Of a stretch of 64,000 bases of DNA, positions 45,150-54,909 are shown one piece after another. This stretch comes from Lysobacter capsici. Its GTDB lineage: Bacteria > Pseudomonadota > Gammaproteobacteria > Xanthomonadales > Xanthomonadaceae. The DNA lies in contig NZ_CP094357.1 in NCBI RefSeq assembly GCF_014779555.2, forward strand, positions 3,720,001 to 3,784,000, in the 5' to 3' direction. How positions within the stretch are numbered: the stretch's first letter is position 1; each line of letters starts with the position of its first letter. Both the position numbers and the translations under genes were made by a program. Below the pieces are notes generated by a model, which worked only from the letters and a program-made list of their open reading frames with translations, was not told the origin of the DNA and searched no databases.

Positions 45150-45363
45150 GCGCGTCTCGATGCGGGTGTAAGAGAAGCCCGGCGCGTGGCGCGGGCGAAC
45201 CGGCGATCAAGCTGGCATGCGCCGGTTACTGCTGGGCGACGCCGGGAGTGTGGTTCGCGGCGGCGCGGGTAAAACCAGTGGTTCGAAGAAGCGAAAGGCA
45301 TTGCGTCGGGTCTGCGCGTTTCGCGCTCGCCCGGCCCGGCCCGGGCTGGTCGCCCGGGCGTTC

Positions 45364-45400
45364 GCGCAAGCGCGAGCCGGTGGCTCGCAAGCGCTTGCGC
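45364..45400. repeat. Stable GC hairpin downstream of efp
   Basis: GCGCAAGCG (45364-45372) pairs with CGCTTGCGC (45392-45400), and the inner GCGAGCC/GGCTCGC also pair. It lies in the efp 3' flank but has no T-run, so termination is unproven. Confidence 0.5.
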
Positions 45401-45405
45401 TCACC

Positions 45406-45424
45406 CCCCGCTTTCGCGGGGATG
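45406..45424. repeat. REP-like hairpin, second copy
   Basis: CCCCGC-TTTC-GCGGGG (45406-45421) followed by ATG, the same core and tail as the element at 15978-15997. Confidence 0.65.
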
Positions 45425-45486
45425 ACGCATCGGCAAAGCCGTGGCCGCCTTGGGCGGCCACGGGCCGACACGCCATCAACAGCAGG

Positions 45487-46053
45487 TCACTTCACCCGGC
45501 TGACGTACTCGCCCGAACGGGTGTCGACCTTGATGATCTCGTCCTGGCCGACGAACAGCGGCACGCGCACGACCGCGCCGGTTTCCAGGGTCGCCGGCTT
45601 GCCGCCGCCGCCCGAGGTATCGCCGCGCACGCCCGGGTCGGTCTCGGTGATCTTGAGCTCGACGAAGTTCGGCGGCTGGACCGCGATCGGCACGCCGTTC
45701 CACAGCGTCACCACGCACTCTTCCTCGCCCTTGAGCCACTTCTCCGCGCCGCCCATGCCGGCCTTGTCGGACTGGACCTGCTCGAACGATTCCTGGTTCA
45801 TGAAATGCCAGTACTCGCCGTCGGAGTACAGGTACTGCATGTCGGTGTCGACCACGTCGGCCTGCTCGACGTTGTCGGTGGCCTTCATGGTCATTTCGAC
45901 CACGCGGCCGGACTTGATGCTGCGGTACTTGATGCGGGTGAACGCCTGGCCCTTGCCCGGCTTGACGTACTCAGTCTCGGTGATGATGCACGGGTCGTTG
46001 TTGACCAGGATCTTCTGTCCGGTCTTGACGTCGTTCATGCCTAGGCTGGCCAT
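45487..46053 (-). CDS. efp: Elongation factor P
   Basis: EF-P rescues ribosomes stalled at polyproline. The 188-residue protein starts at 46053 behind AGGAG. The modification loop is VKPGKGQAF with Lys34 at the position beta-lysylated in E. coli, and the C-terminal domain ends [13 protein letters not shown]. The three-domain length is standard. The presence of Lys34 (not Arg) together with epmB directly upstream and divergent shows that this organism uses the EpmA/EpmB lysylation route. Sequence is fully conserved. Confidence 0.98.
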   Translation of the reverse strand: MASLGMNDVKTGQKILVNNDPCIITETEYVKPGKGQAFTRIKYRSIKSGRVVEMTMKATDNVEQADVVDTDMQYLYSDGEYWHFMNQESFEQVQSDKAGMGGAEKWLKGEEECVVTLWNGVPIAVQPPNFVELKITETDPGVRGDTSGGGGKPATLETGAVVRVPLFVGQDEIIKVDTRSGEYVSRVK

Positions 46054-46344
46054 GCTGAAACTCCTGCGAAATGAAAGTATTGAGGCGATGAGGGTGCCGG
46101 TGGTCCGCGACCGTGGGGTCCGCAGGCTGCCGCTGGCCGTCGTGGCGGCGCCGCCCGGACCGGCCTGCGGCTGCGCGACGGGGTCCGTGGAGCGCCGGGG
46201 TCGGGCTCGCCCGGACCGCCGGATCGGCGACGGAAGGCTAGAATGTCGGGCTGCGCCGGCCCCGTCCGCAGCGGTACTCCGCGTGGTCGGGACCCGGGCG
46301 CCGGAACCCATGACGGCATTCGGAACCCTGAAGGCTAGCCCTGC

Positions 46345-47370
46345 ATGATACCTGCTGCACCACTCGCCTTACACCCGGCCCCCACGGCCGCCACGCCCGC
46401 GCGCTGGCAGGCGCTGTGGCGCGACGCGATCCGCGACCCGCGCGAGCTGCTGGCCCTGCTCGGCCTGGACGGCGCCGGCCTAGCGATCAGCGACGCGGCC
46501 GCGGCCCAGTTCCCGCTGCGGGTGCCGCGCGGCTTCGTCGCGCGCATGCGCCACGGCGACCCGAACGACCCGCTGCTGCGCCAGGTCCTGCCGCTGGACG
46601 ACGAGATGCGGCCGATGCCGGGCTTCAGCCTGGACGCGGTCGGCGACGGCGCGGCCAAGGCCGGCGCCGGGGTCATCCGCAAATACCGCGGCCGCGCCCT
46701 GCTGATCGCGACCGGCAGCTGCGCGGTCCATTGCCGCTACTGCTTCCGCCGTCACTTTCCCTATGCCGAGGAAACTGCCGCCGCGGCCGGCTGGCGCGAG
46801 GCGGTGGCGGCGATCGCCGCCGATCCGGACATCGACGAGGTGATCCTGTCGGGCGGCGACCCGTGGTCGCTGGCCACGCCGAAGCTGGCCGAACTCAGCC
46901 ACGCCCTGGCCCAGGTCGGGCACATCAAGCGCCTGCGCATCCACACCCGCCTGCCGGTGGTGCTGCCCGAGCGGGTCGATGCCGCCCTGACCCAATGGCT
47001 GCGCGCCCTGCCGTGGCCGGTGGCGATCGTGCTGCATGCCAATCACGCCAACGAATTCGACGCCGACGTCGACGCCGCGATGCAGCGCCTGCGCGCAAGC
47101 GGCGCCACCTTGCTCAATCAGGCGGTACTGCTGCGCGGGGTCAACGACAGCCTCGAGGCGCTGGCCGCGCTGAGCGAGCGCAGTTACGCCGCCGGCGTGC
47201 TGCCCTACTACCTGCATCAACTCGATCGCGTGCAGGGCTCGGCCCATTTCGAAATCGGCGACGACGCCGCGCGCGAGCTGCATCGCCGGCTCGCCGCGCG
47301 CGTTTCCGGCTACCTCGTGCCCAAGCTGGTGCGAGAAGTGGCAGGCGACCCGGGCAAGCGACCGTTGTAA
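46345..47370 (+). CDS. epmB: EF-P beta-lysylation protein EpmB (radical SAM lysine 2,3-aminomutase)
   Basis: EpmB converts (S)-alpha-lysine to (R)-beta-lysine, which EpmA attaches to EF-P Lys34. The 341-residue protein has the radical-SAM cluster motif [15 protein letters not shown] (Cys126, Cys130, Cys133), [22 protein letters not shown] and GVNDS. Being shorter than clostridial lysine 2,3-aminomutase, it fits EpmB. It is divergent from efp, with a 291-bp shared promoter region. EpmA is not in the window. Confidence 0.94.
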   Translation: MIPAAPLALHPAPTAATPARWQALWRDAIRDPRELLALLGLDGAGLAISDAAAAQFPLRVPRGFVARMRHGDPNDPLLRQVLPLDDEMRPMPGFSLDAVGDGAAKAGAGVIRKYRGRALLIATGSCAVHCRYCFRRHFPYAEETAAAAGWREAVAAIAADPDIDEVILSGGDPWSLATPKLAELSHALAQVGHIKRLRIHTRLPVVLPERVDAALTQWLRALPWPVAIVLHANHANEFDADVDAAMQRLRASGATLLNQAVLLRGVNDSLEALAALSERSYAAGVLPYYLHQLDRVQGSAHFEIGDDAARELHRRLAARVSGYLVPKLVREVAGDPGKRPL

Positions 47371-47552
47371 GGTTGTAATCTGTCGGGGGTTTGATTGGGG
47401 GCGTGGTCCGATGACCGCACGCGGGCGCAAGCACATGCGCCGGCAAAGCGCATCGGCCGCGTGATCGAACCCAACAACGGGTCACACATTTTCGTCCTTA
47501 CATGGACGAGGCCGGCGCTTCGTGTCATAAAACCGGCCCACGGAGGTGGTCA

Positions 47553-49643
47553 ATGCAATTCGGCAAAGACATGGTGTTGCGCTTGCTGATCGTCGACGAC
47601 AGCGTCGAGGCGGCCGAAGCCATCGTCAGCGCGTTGCGCAACAGCGGCATCGCGGTGCGGCCGACCCGGCCGGAAAACGAACAGGAACTGACCGCGCTGA
47701 TCCTGCAGCATCCGCCGGATCTGGTGCTGGCCGCGCGCAATTCGCGCAACGTCTCGATGCACAAGCTGATGCAGAGCGTCGACGCCAGCGGCAAGGACCT
47801 GCCGGTGCTGGTGCTGATGGAGACCGTCGACGAAGCCGCCTTGCTCGCGGTGATGGAGATCGGCGCGCGCGGCGTGGTCCTGCGCTCCAACATCGTGCAT
47901 CTGCAGAACGTGGTCCGCGCCGAATGGGCCGACCTGGAAGCGCGCCGCTCGCTGCGCCGCCTGGAAGCCCAGGTGCGCGAGACCGAGCGCCGCTGCGACG
48001 CGCTGATCGATTCCTCGCGCGATCCGATCGCCTACATCCACGAGGGCATGCACATCCGCGCCAATGCCGCGTACCTGGAGATCTTCGGCTTCGAATCGTT
48101 CGAGGACATCGAGGGCATGTCCCTGCTCGATCTGGTCGCGCCCGGCCAGGTCGACGGCTTCAAGCAATTGCTCAAGCAGCTCAGCAAGGGCGACGCGCCG
48201 CCGCCGAGCTACGAGACCCAGGCCCGCGCGCTCGACGGCAACGCCTTCCCGGCGGTCATGGAATTCACCGCGGCCACCTATGAAGGCGAGCAATGCCTGC
48301 AGGTGGTGCTGCGCCGTCAGGAGATCGATCCGGAACTGGCGCGCGAAGTCGAAGCGATGCGCCAGCGCGATCAGGTCACCGGCCTGTTCAACCGCGCGAC
48401 CTTCCTGCGCTCGCTCGAGGACGCGGTCGCCGATGCGGCGCAGAACTCGGCCCATCACGGCCTGCTGCTGATCGAGCCCGACCATTACAACCAGTTGCTG
48501 CAGGAAATCGGCCTGGACCAGGCCGACCAGCTGATCAAGGCCTGCGGCGAGCGCCTGCGCGAGGCGATCGGCCCGGACGACGTGGCCGCGCGCTTCGGCG
48601 AGCACCAGTTCGCGGTGCTGACCCTGCACAGCGATCACTCCCATACCTCCGAGCTGGCCGACAAGCTGCGCGAAGCCTTCGCAGGACGCGTGCTGGAAAC
48701 CGACCACCTCTCGCTCAGCGCCACCGCCAGCGTCGGCGGCGTGCAGATCGGCGAGAAGATCGCCAGCGTCACCGCGGTGCTGGGCAAGGCCAGCCAGTGC
48801 CTGCAGTCGGCCAGCGACATCGGCGGCAACCGCACCGAACTGTTCGATCCCGGCGCGGTCGATCGCGCCGAGGAAGAGCGCATCGCCGCCTGGGTCGCGC
48901 GCATCCGCGACGCGCTCGACGCCGACCGCTTCGTGATGAACTACCAGCCGCTGATCAACCTGCACGGCGAGCCGATCGAGATGTACGAGGCCTACCTGCG
49001 CATGCAGAGCCTGGGCCCGGACGACAGCAGCGAACTGGTGCAGCCGCTGTCGTTCCTGCAGATCGCCGAGGAGCACGGCCTGCTGTGGGAAATCGACCGC
49101 TGGGTGGTGGGCAAGGCGATCCAGGTGATCGGCGAGCGCATGCGCCAGGGCCGCCAGACCACCTTGCTGGTCAAGATCACCCAGGCCTCGCTGCAGGACG
49201 AAAGCCTGCAGCAGCACATCGTCGAGCAACTGGCCAAGCACGGCGCCGACGGCAAGCTGCTGGTGCTGCAACTGTCCGAATCCAAGGTGTTCACCAACCT
49301 GCGCGCGGCGCAGGAGTTCCAGTCGCGGGTCTACCACTACGGCGTGCGCGTCGGCCTGGAGCAGTTCGGCGCCGGCCTGAACTCGTTCCAGTTGCTGACC
49401 CACTTCGATGCGGCCTTCCTCAAGATCGACCGCAGCTACATGGAAGACCTGACCTCCAACCCCGACCATCAGCAGCGCGTGCGCGAGATCGCCGAAAAGG
49501 CCCGCGAGCTGGGCCGCCAGACCGTGGCCGAATTCGTCCAGGACGCGGCCAGCATGAGCCTGCTGTTCGCCGCCGGCATCGACTACGCCCAGGGCCACTT
49601 CCTGGCCGCGGCGGGGCCGGAGATGGATTACGACTTCCAGTAG
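47553..49643 (+). CDS. FimX-like REC-PAS-GGDEF-EAL protein with degenerate catalytic motifs
   Basis: The 696-residue protein starts at 47553 behind GGAGG. It has an N-terminal receiver-like domain (about 8-125: LRLLIVDDS, but the phospho-Asp position reads LVLAA at 57-61), a PAS domain (about 145-255), GGDEF (about 270-430; active-site motif is GEHQF at 349-353) and EAL (about 445-690; EAY at 479-481 and KIDRSYME). Neither cyclase nor phosphodiesterase activity is expected. Length and order match FimX of Pseudomonas (691) and Filp of Xanthomonas, which bind c-di-GMP through the EAL domain and control type IV pili with PilZ. No pilus genes are adjacent. Confidence 0.9.
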   Translation: MQFGKDMVLRLLIVDDSVEAAEAIVSALRNSGIAVRPTRPENEQELTALILQHPPDLVLAARNSRNVSMHKLMQSVDASGKDLPVLVLMETVDEAALLAVMEIGARGVVLRSNIVHLQNVVRAEWADLEARRSLRRLEAQVRETERRCDALIDSSRDPIAYIHEGMHIRANAAYLEIFGFESFEDIEGMSLLDLVAPGQVDGFKQLLKQLSKGDAPPPSYETQARALDGNAFPAVMEFTAATYEGEQCLQVVLRRQEIDPELAREVEAMRQRDQVTGLFNRATFLRSLEDAVADAAQNSAHHGLLLIEPDHYNQLLQEIGLDQADQLIKACGERLREAIGPDDVAARFGEHQFAVLTLHSDHSHTSELADKLREAFAGRVLETDHLSLSATASVGGVQIGEKIASVTAVLGKASQCLQSASDIGGNRTELFDPGAVDRAEEERIAAWVARIRDALDADRFVMNYQPLINLHGEPIEMYEAYLRMQSLGPDDSSELVQPLSFLQIAEEHGLLWEIDRWVVGKAIQVIGERMRQGRQTTLLVKITQASLQDESLQQHIVEQLAKHGADGKLLVLQLSESKVFTNLRAAQEFQSRVYHYGVRVGLEQFGAGLNSFQLLTHFDAAFLKIDRSYMEDLTSNPDHQQRVREIAEKARELGRQTVAEFVQDAASMSLLFAAGIDYAQGHFLAAAGPEMDYDFQ

Positions 49644-49647
49644 AGCC

Positions 49648-49720
49648 GGGATTCGGGATTGGGGATTCGGGATTCGGGGGTAAAGCCGGGAATCGGGAAT
49701 CGGGAATCGGGAATCGGGAA
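49648..49720. repeat. GGGATTC/GGGAATC heptad arrays
   Basis: Two short tandem arrays right after the FimX-like gene: GGGATTC-type units at 49648-49680 and GGGAATC units (about four and a half) at 49688-49720. The two arrays use opposite variants of the unit. Confidence 0.85.
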
Positions 49721-49740
49721 AGCCTAAAACCTCGGCAACA

Positions 49741-49766
49741 AAAAACCCGCCATCTGGCGGGTTTTT
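49741..49766. terminator. Intrinsic terminator after the FimX-like gene
   Basis: AAAAACCCGCC (49741-49751), loop ATCT, GGCGGGTTTTT (49756-49766): a perfect 11-bp stem with T-run on both strands. Confidence 0.88.
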
Positions 49767-49795
49767 CGTATCCGCTTCGCGAGCCGCGTTTGCGA

Positions 49796-49882
49796 CTGTA
49801 GGAGCGGCGCGAGCCGCGACCGCGAATCCACGCCGACGACGCAACTGTAAATTCGCGGTCGCGGCTCGCGCCGCTCCTACAG
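49796..49882. repeat. REPIN-like inverted pair, copy 1
   Basis: The 32-bp arm at 49796-49827 (CTGTAGGAGCGGCGCGAGCC then GCGACCGCGAAT) is perfectly complementary to 49851-49882, spacer 23 bp. TGTAGGAGCG-type REPs arranged as inverted pairs are known in Pseudomonas and relatives and are moved by RAYT transposases; no such transposase is in this window. Confidence 0.88.
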
Positions 49883-49924
49883 CTTGAAACGAAACAGCTT
49901 CGCATCTGCCCTACCCTCGCTGTT

Positions 49925-49966
49925 CCCCCCTTTGAAAAAAGGGGGGCCAGGGGGATTTGCTTTTGC
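49925..49966. repeat. Half copy of the CCCCCC/GGGGGG palindromic element
   Basis: CCCCCCTTTGAAAAAAGGGG (GG) followed by CCAGGGGGATTTGCTTTTGC closely matches the left half of the element at 21389-21520. It ends 8 bp before the htpX stop. Confidence 0.7.
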
Positions 49967-49973
49967 TCCTGCC

Positions 49974-50894
49974 TCAACGCGTAACCACACGCCCCGAGCC
50001 ACGCACCGGCTCATCGACCGCACTCTGCAACGCCGCGATACGCTCCTCCAACGGCGGATGGCTGCGCATCAGGCGCGACAGACCATGCCCGACCGCGCCG
50101 CTGATACCGAACGCCTGCACCTGCTTGGGCAAGGTGCTTTCGCCATAGGTCTGGGCCAGACGCTTCAGCGCCGCGATCATCTTCGGCCGGCCGGCCAGAC
50201 GCGCGCCGCCCGCATCGGCGCGGAACTCGCGATAACGCGAGAACGCCATCGCGATCATGCTCGCGAGCAGGCCGAACACGATGTCGAGCACGAACACGGT
50301 CACGAAGTAGAACAAGCCCGGGCCGCGCGATTCGCGGCCGCCGCTCATCATCGCGTCGATCCAGCCGCCGACCACGCGCGCGGCGACCAGCACGAAGGTG
50401 TTGAGCACGCCCTGGATCAGCGCCATGGTCACCATGTCGCCGTTAGCGACGTGGCTGACCTCGTGGGCGAGCACCGCCTCGGCCTCGTCCCGGGTCATCG
50501 CGCGCAGCAGCCCGGTCGACACCGCGACCAGCGAGTTGTTGCGATTGGCGCCGGTGGCGAAGGCGTTGATTTCCGGCGCGTCGTAGATCGCGACCTCGGG
50601 CATGCCGATGCCGGCGGCCTGCGCCTGCGCGCGCACGGTCGCGAGCAGCCATTGCTCGTCGGCGTTGCGCGGTTGGGTGATGACGTAGGCGCCGGTGGTG
50701 CGCTTGGCGATCCACTTGGAGCTCAGCAGCGAAATCAGCGAGCCGCCGAAACCGAACACCGCGGCCATCACCAGGATCGCGCCGTTGTTGCCCAGGCGGA
50801 TGCCGAAAACGTTCTGCAGCACCGACATCACGATGCCGAGCAGGATCAGCACGGCCAGATTGGTGGCGAGGAAAAGCGCTATGCGTTTGAACAT
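49974..50894 (-). CDS. htpX: Membrane protease HtpX (M48)
   Basis: HtpX is an inner-membrane zinc protease that degrades misfolded membrane proteins. The 306-residue protein has two N-terminal membrane segments (about 4-24 and 38-56), the zinc motif HEVSH at 144-148, two further hydrophobic segments (about 155-175 and 190-215) and the third ligand region [14 protein letters not shown]. The length matches E. coli HtpX (293). In E. coli it belongs to the CpxR/heat-shock regulon; no such signal could be assigned here. Confidence 0.95.
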   Translation of the reverse strand: MFKRIALFLATNLAVLILLGIVMSVLQNVFGIRLGNNGAILVMAAVFGFGGSLISLLSSKWIAKRTTGAYVITQPRNADEQWLLATVRAQAQAAGIGMPEVAIYDAPEINAFATGANRNNSLVAVSTGLLRAMTRDEAEAVLAHEVSHVANGDMVTMALIQGVLNTFVLVAARVVGGWIDAMMSGGRESRGPGLFYFVTVFVLDIVFGLLASMIAMAFSRYREFRADAGGARLAGRPKMIAALKRLAQTYGESTLPKQVQAFGISGAVGHGLSRLMRSHPPLEERIAALQSAVDEPVRGSGRVVTR

Positions 50895-51070
50895 GGTCGT
50901 GGCTTGCTTGTCGTGCCGCGCACCGCGCGCGGCTTCAGGCGAACCTCCGTGTCCGGTTTTCGTGTCCAGTGGCGGCGTATTCGCCGCGTCGTCAGCTGTA
51001 AATGTGGCGAAGCGGCCGTTAATTCAACGAGAATCGCCACCACCCACACCGCCGCCCGAGCCTTCGTTCA

Positions 51071-52009
51071 TTGTCCGGACATGCTGCCGCCGCCATCCGC
51101 CGCTACCGCGGCCGTTTCGCGCCCTCGCCGACCGGCGATCTGCACGCCGGCTCGCTGCTGGCCGCGTTCGGCAGTTGGCTGCTGGCGCGCCACCACGGCG
51201 GCGACTGGCTGGTGCGTATCGAAGACCTCGATCCGCCGCGCGAAGTTCCGGGCGCGGCTGAACGGCAGCTGCGCGCGCTGGCCGCGTTCGGCCTGGACAG
51301 CGACGAAACCGTGGTCCGGCAAAGCCAGCGTCACGCGCTGTACCAGCACGCCCTCGACCGTCTGATCGACCAAGGCCGCGCCTTCGTCTGCCGTTGCAGC
51401 CGCAGCGACCTGGCCGCGGTCGGCGGCATCCATCGCCGCTGCGTGACCTCGTCGGCCGAGCACAAATCCGCCGCGCCGCAGGCCGCGATCCGGCTGCGCG
51501 TGAACGACGGCGACATCGTCGCCTTCAATGATGCGATCCAAGGCCCGCAAGCGCAGGACCTCGCCCGCGAGGTCGGCGATTTCGTGCTGCGCCGCGCCGA
51601 CGGTTACTGGGCCTACCAACTCGCGGTGGTGGTCGACGACGCCGATCAGGGCATCACCGACGTGGTCCGCGGCGCCGACCTGCTCGATTCGACCGGCCGC
51701 CAGATCCTGCTGCAACGCGCGCTCGGCCTGCCGACGCCGGCCTACGCGCATTTGCCGCTGCTGCTCGACGCGCACGGCCGCAAGCTGTCCAAGTCCGATG
51801 CCGCGCGGCCGCTCGACCCGGCCGACCCGCTGCCCGCGCTGCGCGCCGCCTGGCGGGCGCTGGGCCAGTCGACGCAGGCGCTCGATGCGGTGGCGAGTGT
51901 CACCGAAGCATTGGATGCCGCACGTGTTTCGTTCAATCCGGCACAGATTCCGAACCACGTTTCCGGTCTCGCCGCGATGCACAACGATCCTGGCGCAAAT
52001 GCTGTCTAG
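51071..52009 (+). CDS. gluQ: Glutamyl-Q tRNA(Asp) synthetase
   Basis: GluQ-RS attaches glutamate to queuosine in tRNA-Asp. The 312-residue protein lacks the anticodon-binding part of GluRS, as is typical. It shows YRGRFAPSPTGDLHAGSL (class I HxGS motif), VRIEDLDPPRE, the zinc-type CRCSRSDL...RRC, and KLSKSDAARPL. The only in-frame start before the conserved block is TTG at 51071, so a TTG start is assumed. Conserved block placement supports this. Confidence 0.9.
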   Translation: MSGHAAAAIRRYRGRFAPSPTGDLHAGSLLAAFGSWLLARHHGGDWLVRIEDLDPPREVPGAAERQLRALAAFGLDSDETVVRQSQRHALYQHALDRLIDQGRAFVCRCSRSDLAAVGGIHRRCVTSSAEHKSAAPQAAIRLRVNDGDIVAFNDAIQGPQAQDLAREVGDFVLRRADGYWAYQLAVVVDDADQGITDVVRGADLLDSTGRQILLQRALGLPTPAYAHLPLLLDAHGRKLSKSDAARPLDPADPLPALRAAWRALGQSTQALDAVASVTEALDAARVSFNPAQIPNHVSGLAAMHNDPGANAV

Positions 52010-52051
52010 AATCGGGCCGAGACCGCCCCCCGCGGTCAAGGAGAGCTCAGC

Positions 52052-52792
<741 letters not shown>

Positions 52793-52807
52793 ACCCGGCA
52801 CGCGTCG

Positions 52808-52836
52808 CGCCGGAGGCCCTGTTCAGGTCTCCGGCG
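52808..52836 (+). terminator. Hairpin after phaB copy 1 (weak terminator)
   Basis: CGCCGGAG (52808-52815) pairs with CTCCGGCG (52829-52836), loop 13 nt. Only TT follows, so termination is uncertain. The rest of the 347-bp gap to phaR is GC-rich with no gene. Confidence 0.4.
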
Positions 52837-53080
52837 TTCGCGCATCGGCGTGCGCGATCAGCCGCGCGGCCGCATCCGACACTGACCGGTTCACGCTCCG
52901 ACCACGCCCTCGCCGCCGCTTCCGCGGCGCGCTCCGCTCGCGCCGCGCGCTTGGATCACCCGCGCTTTTCCGCTGATTTTTCGCGATATCGCGTGTTCGC
53001 CGGCGCTCGCGCCGGATCGCTTCGTGCACTGCCGCCGGACGCGCGCGGCACGGCGCCCGCGTCCGGCGACACGCCCCAGT

Positions 53081-53115
53081 TGCAAGGCCTCACGGCCTGC
53101 GCCATGCTGCAAGGC
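53081..53115. promoter_or_regulatory. TGCAAGGC direct repeat upstream of phaR
   Basis: TGCAAGGC occurs at 53081-53088 and 53108-53115, 25 bp before the phaR start at the closer copy. PhaR proteins are autorepressors that bind TGC/GCA-rich sites, so these may be operators. The match to any published PhaR box is loose. Confidence 0.3.
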
Positions 53116-53139
53116 ACCACGTTTTAGAGCCAAAGCTCC

Positions 53140-53652
53140 ATGGCCTCGACCCGCATCATCAAGAAGTACCCGAACCGTCGTCTCTACGACACCGAGATCT
53201 CCAGCTACATCACCATCGAGGACGTACGCCAGCTCATCGTCGACGGCGAGGAGTTCGAAGTTCGCGATGCGCGCTCCGGCGACGACCTCACCCGTCAGGT
53301 GCTTCTGCAGATCATCGCCGAGCACGAACAGGACGGCGAACCGGTGCTCTCGACCCAGTTGCTCAGCCAGATCATCCGTTTCTACGGCGACTCGCTGCAG
53401 GGCTTCATGGGCAACTACCTGGAACGCTCGATGCAGGTCTTTCTCGACCAGCAACAGCAGTTCCGCAACCAGATGGGCGGCATGCTCGGACAGACTCCGT
53501 GGGCGATGATGAATCAGCTCACCGAGCGCAACATGACCCTGTGGAAGGAATTCCAGCAGAACCTGTCCGGCAGCGTGGGCCAGCCGACCACGCCCAAGCC
53601 CAAGAGCGACAAGCGCGAACCGGACAAGCGCGAGCCCGACAAGCGCGGTTGA
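53140..53652 (+). CDS. phaR: Polyhydroxyalkanoate synthesis repressor PhaR
   Basis: PhaR binds DNA and PHA granules, repressing phasin and its own gene until polymer is present. The 170-residue protein has the family's N-terminal DNA-binding domain (RIIKKYPNRRLYDTEISSYI, then TIEDVRQLI) and the following accumulation-regulatory repeat (QVLLQIIAEHEQ, LSQIIRFYGDSLQ). The tail ends with the short repeat DKREPDKREPDKRG. The stop codon lies inside the loop of an intrinsic terminator. It sits between two phaB paralogues. Confidence 0.95.
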   Translation: MASTRIIKKYPNRRLYDTEISSYITIEDVRQLIVDGEEFEVRDARSGDDLTRQVLLQIIAEHEQDGEPVLSTQLLSQIIRFYGDSLQGFMGNYLERSMQVFLDQQQQFRNQMGGMLGQTPWAMMNQLTERNMTLWKEFQQNLSGSVGQPTTPKPKSDKREPDKREPDKRG

Positions 53653-53665
53653 CCCGCGCTTTTTT
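53641..53665 (+). terminator. Terminator overlapping the phaR stop codon
   Basis: AAGCGCGG (53641-53648), loop TTGAC (contains the TGA stop), CCGCGCTT (53654-53661), then TTTTC. The stem's left arm is the final phaR codons, so a ribosome at the stop would cover the hairpin. Confidence 0.82.
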
Positions 53666-53826
53666 CTTGCGTGCCTGAAACGGCGCGCAACGGGCGACAT
53701 CCGGTCGACGAACCGTGGGGACGGTTCGCGGCGCGTGCATCGACCGCGCCGCTTCGCACGCCACGAACCCATTCCGATCCAATCAGCACGATCGCATCCG
53801 CGTGATCCAGGCAGGGGCACGATTCC

Positions 53827-54567
53827 ATGAGCAAACGCATCGCCGTGGTCAGCGGCGGCATCGGCGGTCTCGGCACCGAGATCTGCAAATCCCTGGCCCG
53901 CGCCGGCCGCCGCGTGATCGCGCTGGACCTGAGCACGCGCGCCGAACGCATCGCCGAATTCGCGCAACTCACCAGCGATTTCGACATCCGTTTCGAAGCG
54001 GCCAACGTCGCCGACTTCGACGATTGCGGCGCGGCGATCGAACGCATCGTCGGCGCCGACGGCGCGATCGACATCCTGGTCAACGCCGCCGGCATCACCC
54101 GCGACGGCAGCCTGCGCAAGATGGAAAAGCGCGCCTGGGACGAGGTGCTCAGCGTCAACCTCGACGGCGTGTTCAACCTGTGCCGGCACGCGGTCGACGG
54201 CATGGCCGAGCGCGGCTTCGGCCGCATCGTCAACATCAGCTCGGTCAACGGCCAGACCGGCCAGTTCGGCCAGACCAACTACTCCGCGGCCAAGGCCGGC
54301 ATGCACGGCTTCACCATGGCGCTGGCGCGCGAAGTCGCGCGCAAGGGCGTCACCGTCAATTCGGTGTCGCCGGGTTACTGCGAGACCGCGCTGGTGATGG
54401 CGGTGCCCGAGGAGATCCGCAGCAAGATCATCGACTCGGTGCCGGTCGGCCGGCTCGGCCAGCCCAGCGAGATCGCGCGCACGGTGGAGTTTTTGACCGC
54501 CGACGATGCGGGGTTCATCACCGGGGCGAATATTCCGGTGAATGGCGGGTTGTTCATGAGTTTTTGA
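53827..54567 (+). CDS. Acetoacetyl-CoA reductase (PhaB-type SDR), copy 2
   Basis: The 246-residue short-chain dehydrogenase has SGGIGGLG, NAAGITRDGSL, ISSVNGQTGQFGQTNYSAAKAG and the C-terminal ANIPVNGGLFMSF. It matches copy 1 in length and in most active-site segments, so the two are probably paralogues that have diverged. It may be PhaB or a FabG-like 3-ketoacyl reductase; the NGQ-x-GQ segment favours PhaB. A 174-bp gap with the phaR terminator precedes it, so it has its own promoter. Confidence 0.85.
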   Translation: MSKRIAVVSGGIGGLGTEICKSLARAGRRVIALDLSTRAERIAEFAQLTSDFDIRFEAANVADFDDCGAAIERIVGADGAIDILVNAAGITRDGSLRKMEKRAWDEVLSVNLDGVFNLCRHAVDGMAERGFGRIVNISSVNGQTGQFGQTNYSAAKAGMHGFTMALAREVARKGVTVNSVSPGYCETALVMAVPEEIRSKIIDSVPVGRLGQPSEIARTVEFLTADDAGFITGANIPVNGGLFMSF

Positions 54568-54570
54568 GGC

Positions 54571-54609
54571 GGGATTCGGGATTCGGGATTCGGGATTCGG
54601 GATTCGGGA
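54571..54609. repeat. GGGATTC heptad array
   Basis: Five and a half tandem GGGATTC units begin 3 bp after the stop of the second reductase gene. Confidence 0.88.
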
Positions 54610-54634
54610 AAAGATTACGGCCCCGGCAACGAAC

Positions 54635-54658
54635 AAACCCGCCTTTCGGCGGGTTTTT
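54635..54658. terminator. Intrinsic terminator after the second phaB-type gene
   Basis: AAACCCGCC (54635-54643), loop TTTC, GGCGGGTTT (54648-54656), then TT. The stem sequence is the same as in the terminator at 49741-49766. Confidence 0.87.
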
Positions 54659-54687
54659 CGTATTCGCCTCGCATGTCGCGCTTCCGA

Positions 54688-54774
54688 CTGTAGGAGCGGC
54701 GCGAGCCGCGACCGCGAATCCTCAGCTACGTCGCCAGCGTGGGTTCGCGGTCGCGGCTTGCGCCGCTCCTACAG
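54688..54774. repeat. REPIN-like inverted pair, copy 2
   Basis: The left arm 54688-54719 has the same 32-bp sequence as copy 1. The right arm 54744-54774 has one mismatch. Flanks also match copy 1 (CGACTGTAGG on the left, CAGCTTGAAACG on the right). Confidence 0.87.
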
Positions 54775-54845
54775 CTTGAAACGTGGCCGCATGGGGATCG
54801 GGCGGCAGTGGCTTGCCCGCATCCACGCCAACGACGTCGTTGCGG

Positions 54846-54875
54846 ATTCTCGGTCGCGGCTCACGCCGCTCCTAC
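54846..54875. repeat. Single REP half-element
   Basis: TTCTCGGTCGCGGCTCACGC followed by CGCTCCTAC is a degenerate single right arm of the same REP family, about 70 bp beyond REPIN copy 2. Confidence 0.65.
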
Positions 54876-54909
54876 CCTTGATTGAAAACGCGGGGAAGCG
54901 ACTTCGCGA

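Larger units (their letters stand above)
45150..45486. other. Intergenic region with hairpins between mtaD and efp
   Basis: 337 bp between two leftward genes. It contains a long hairpin (45364-45400), a REP-like hairpin (45406-45424) and the mtaD promoter region. No gene is supported. Confidence 0.45.

Noticed and set aside
49648-49720. CRISPR-like array
   Set aside because: The units are 7 bp tandem copies without spacers. This is a heptad repeat, not a CRISPR.
53620-53652. Repeat DKREP at the phaR C-terminus as a frameshift or assembly artefact
   Set aside because: The frame ends in a stop located inside a sensible terminator, and PhaR tails vary. A short natural repeat is more likely.
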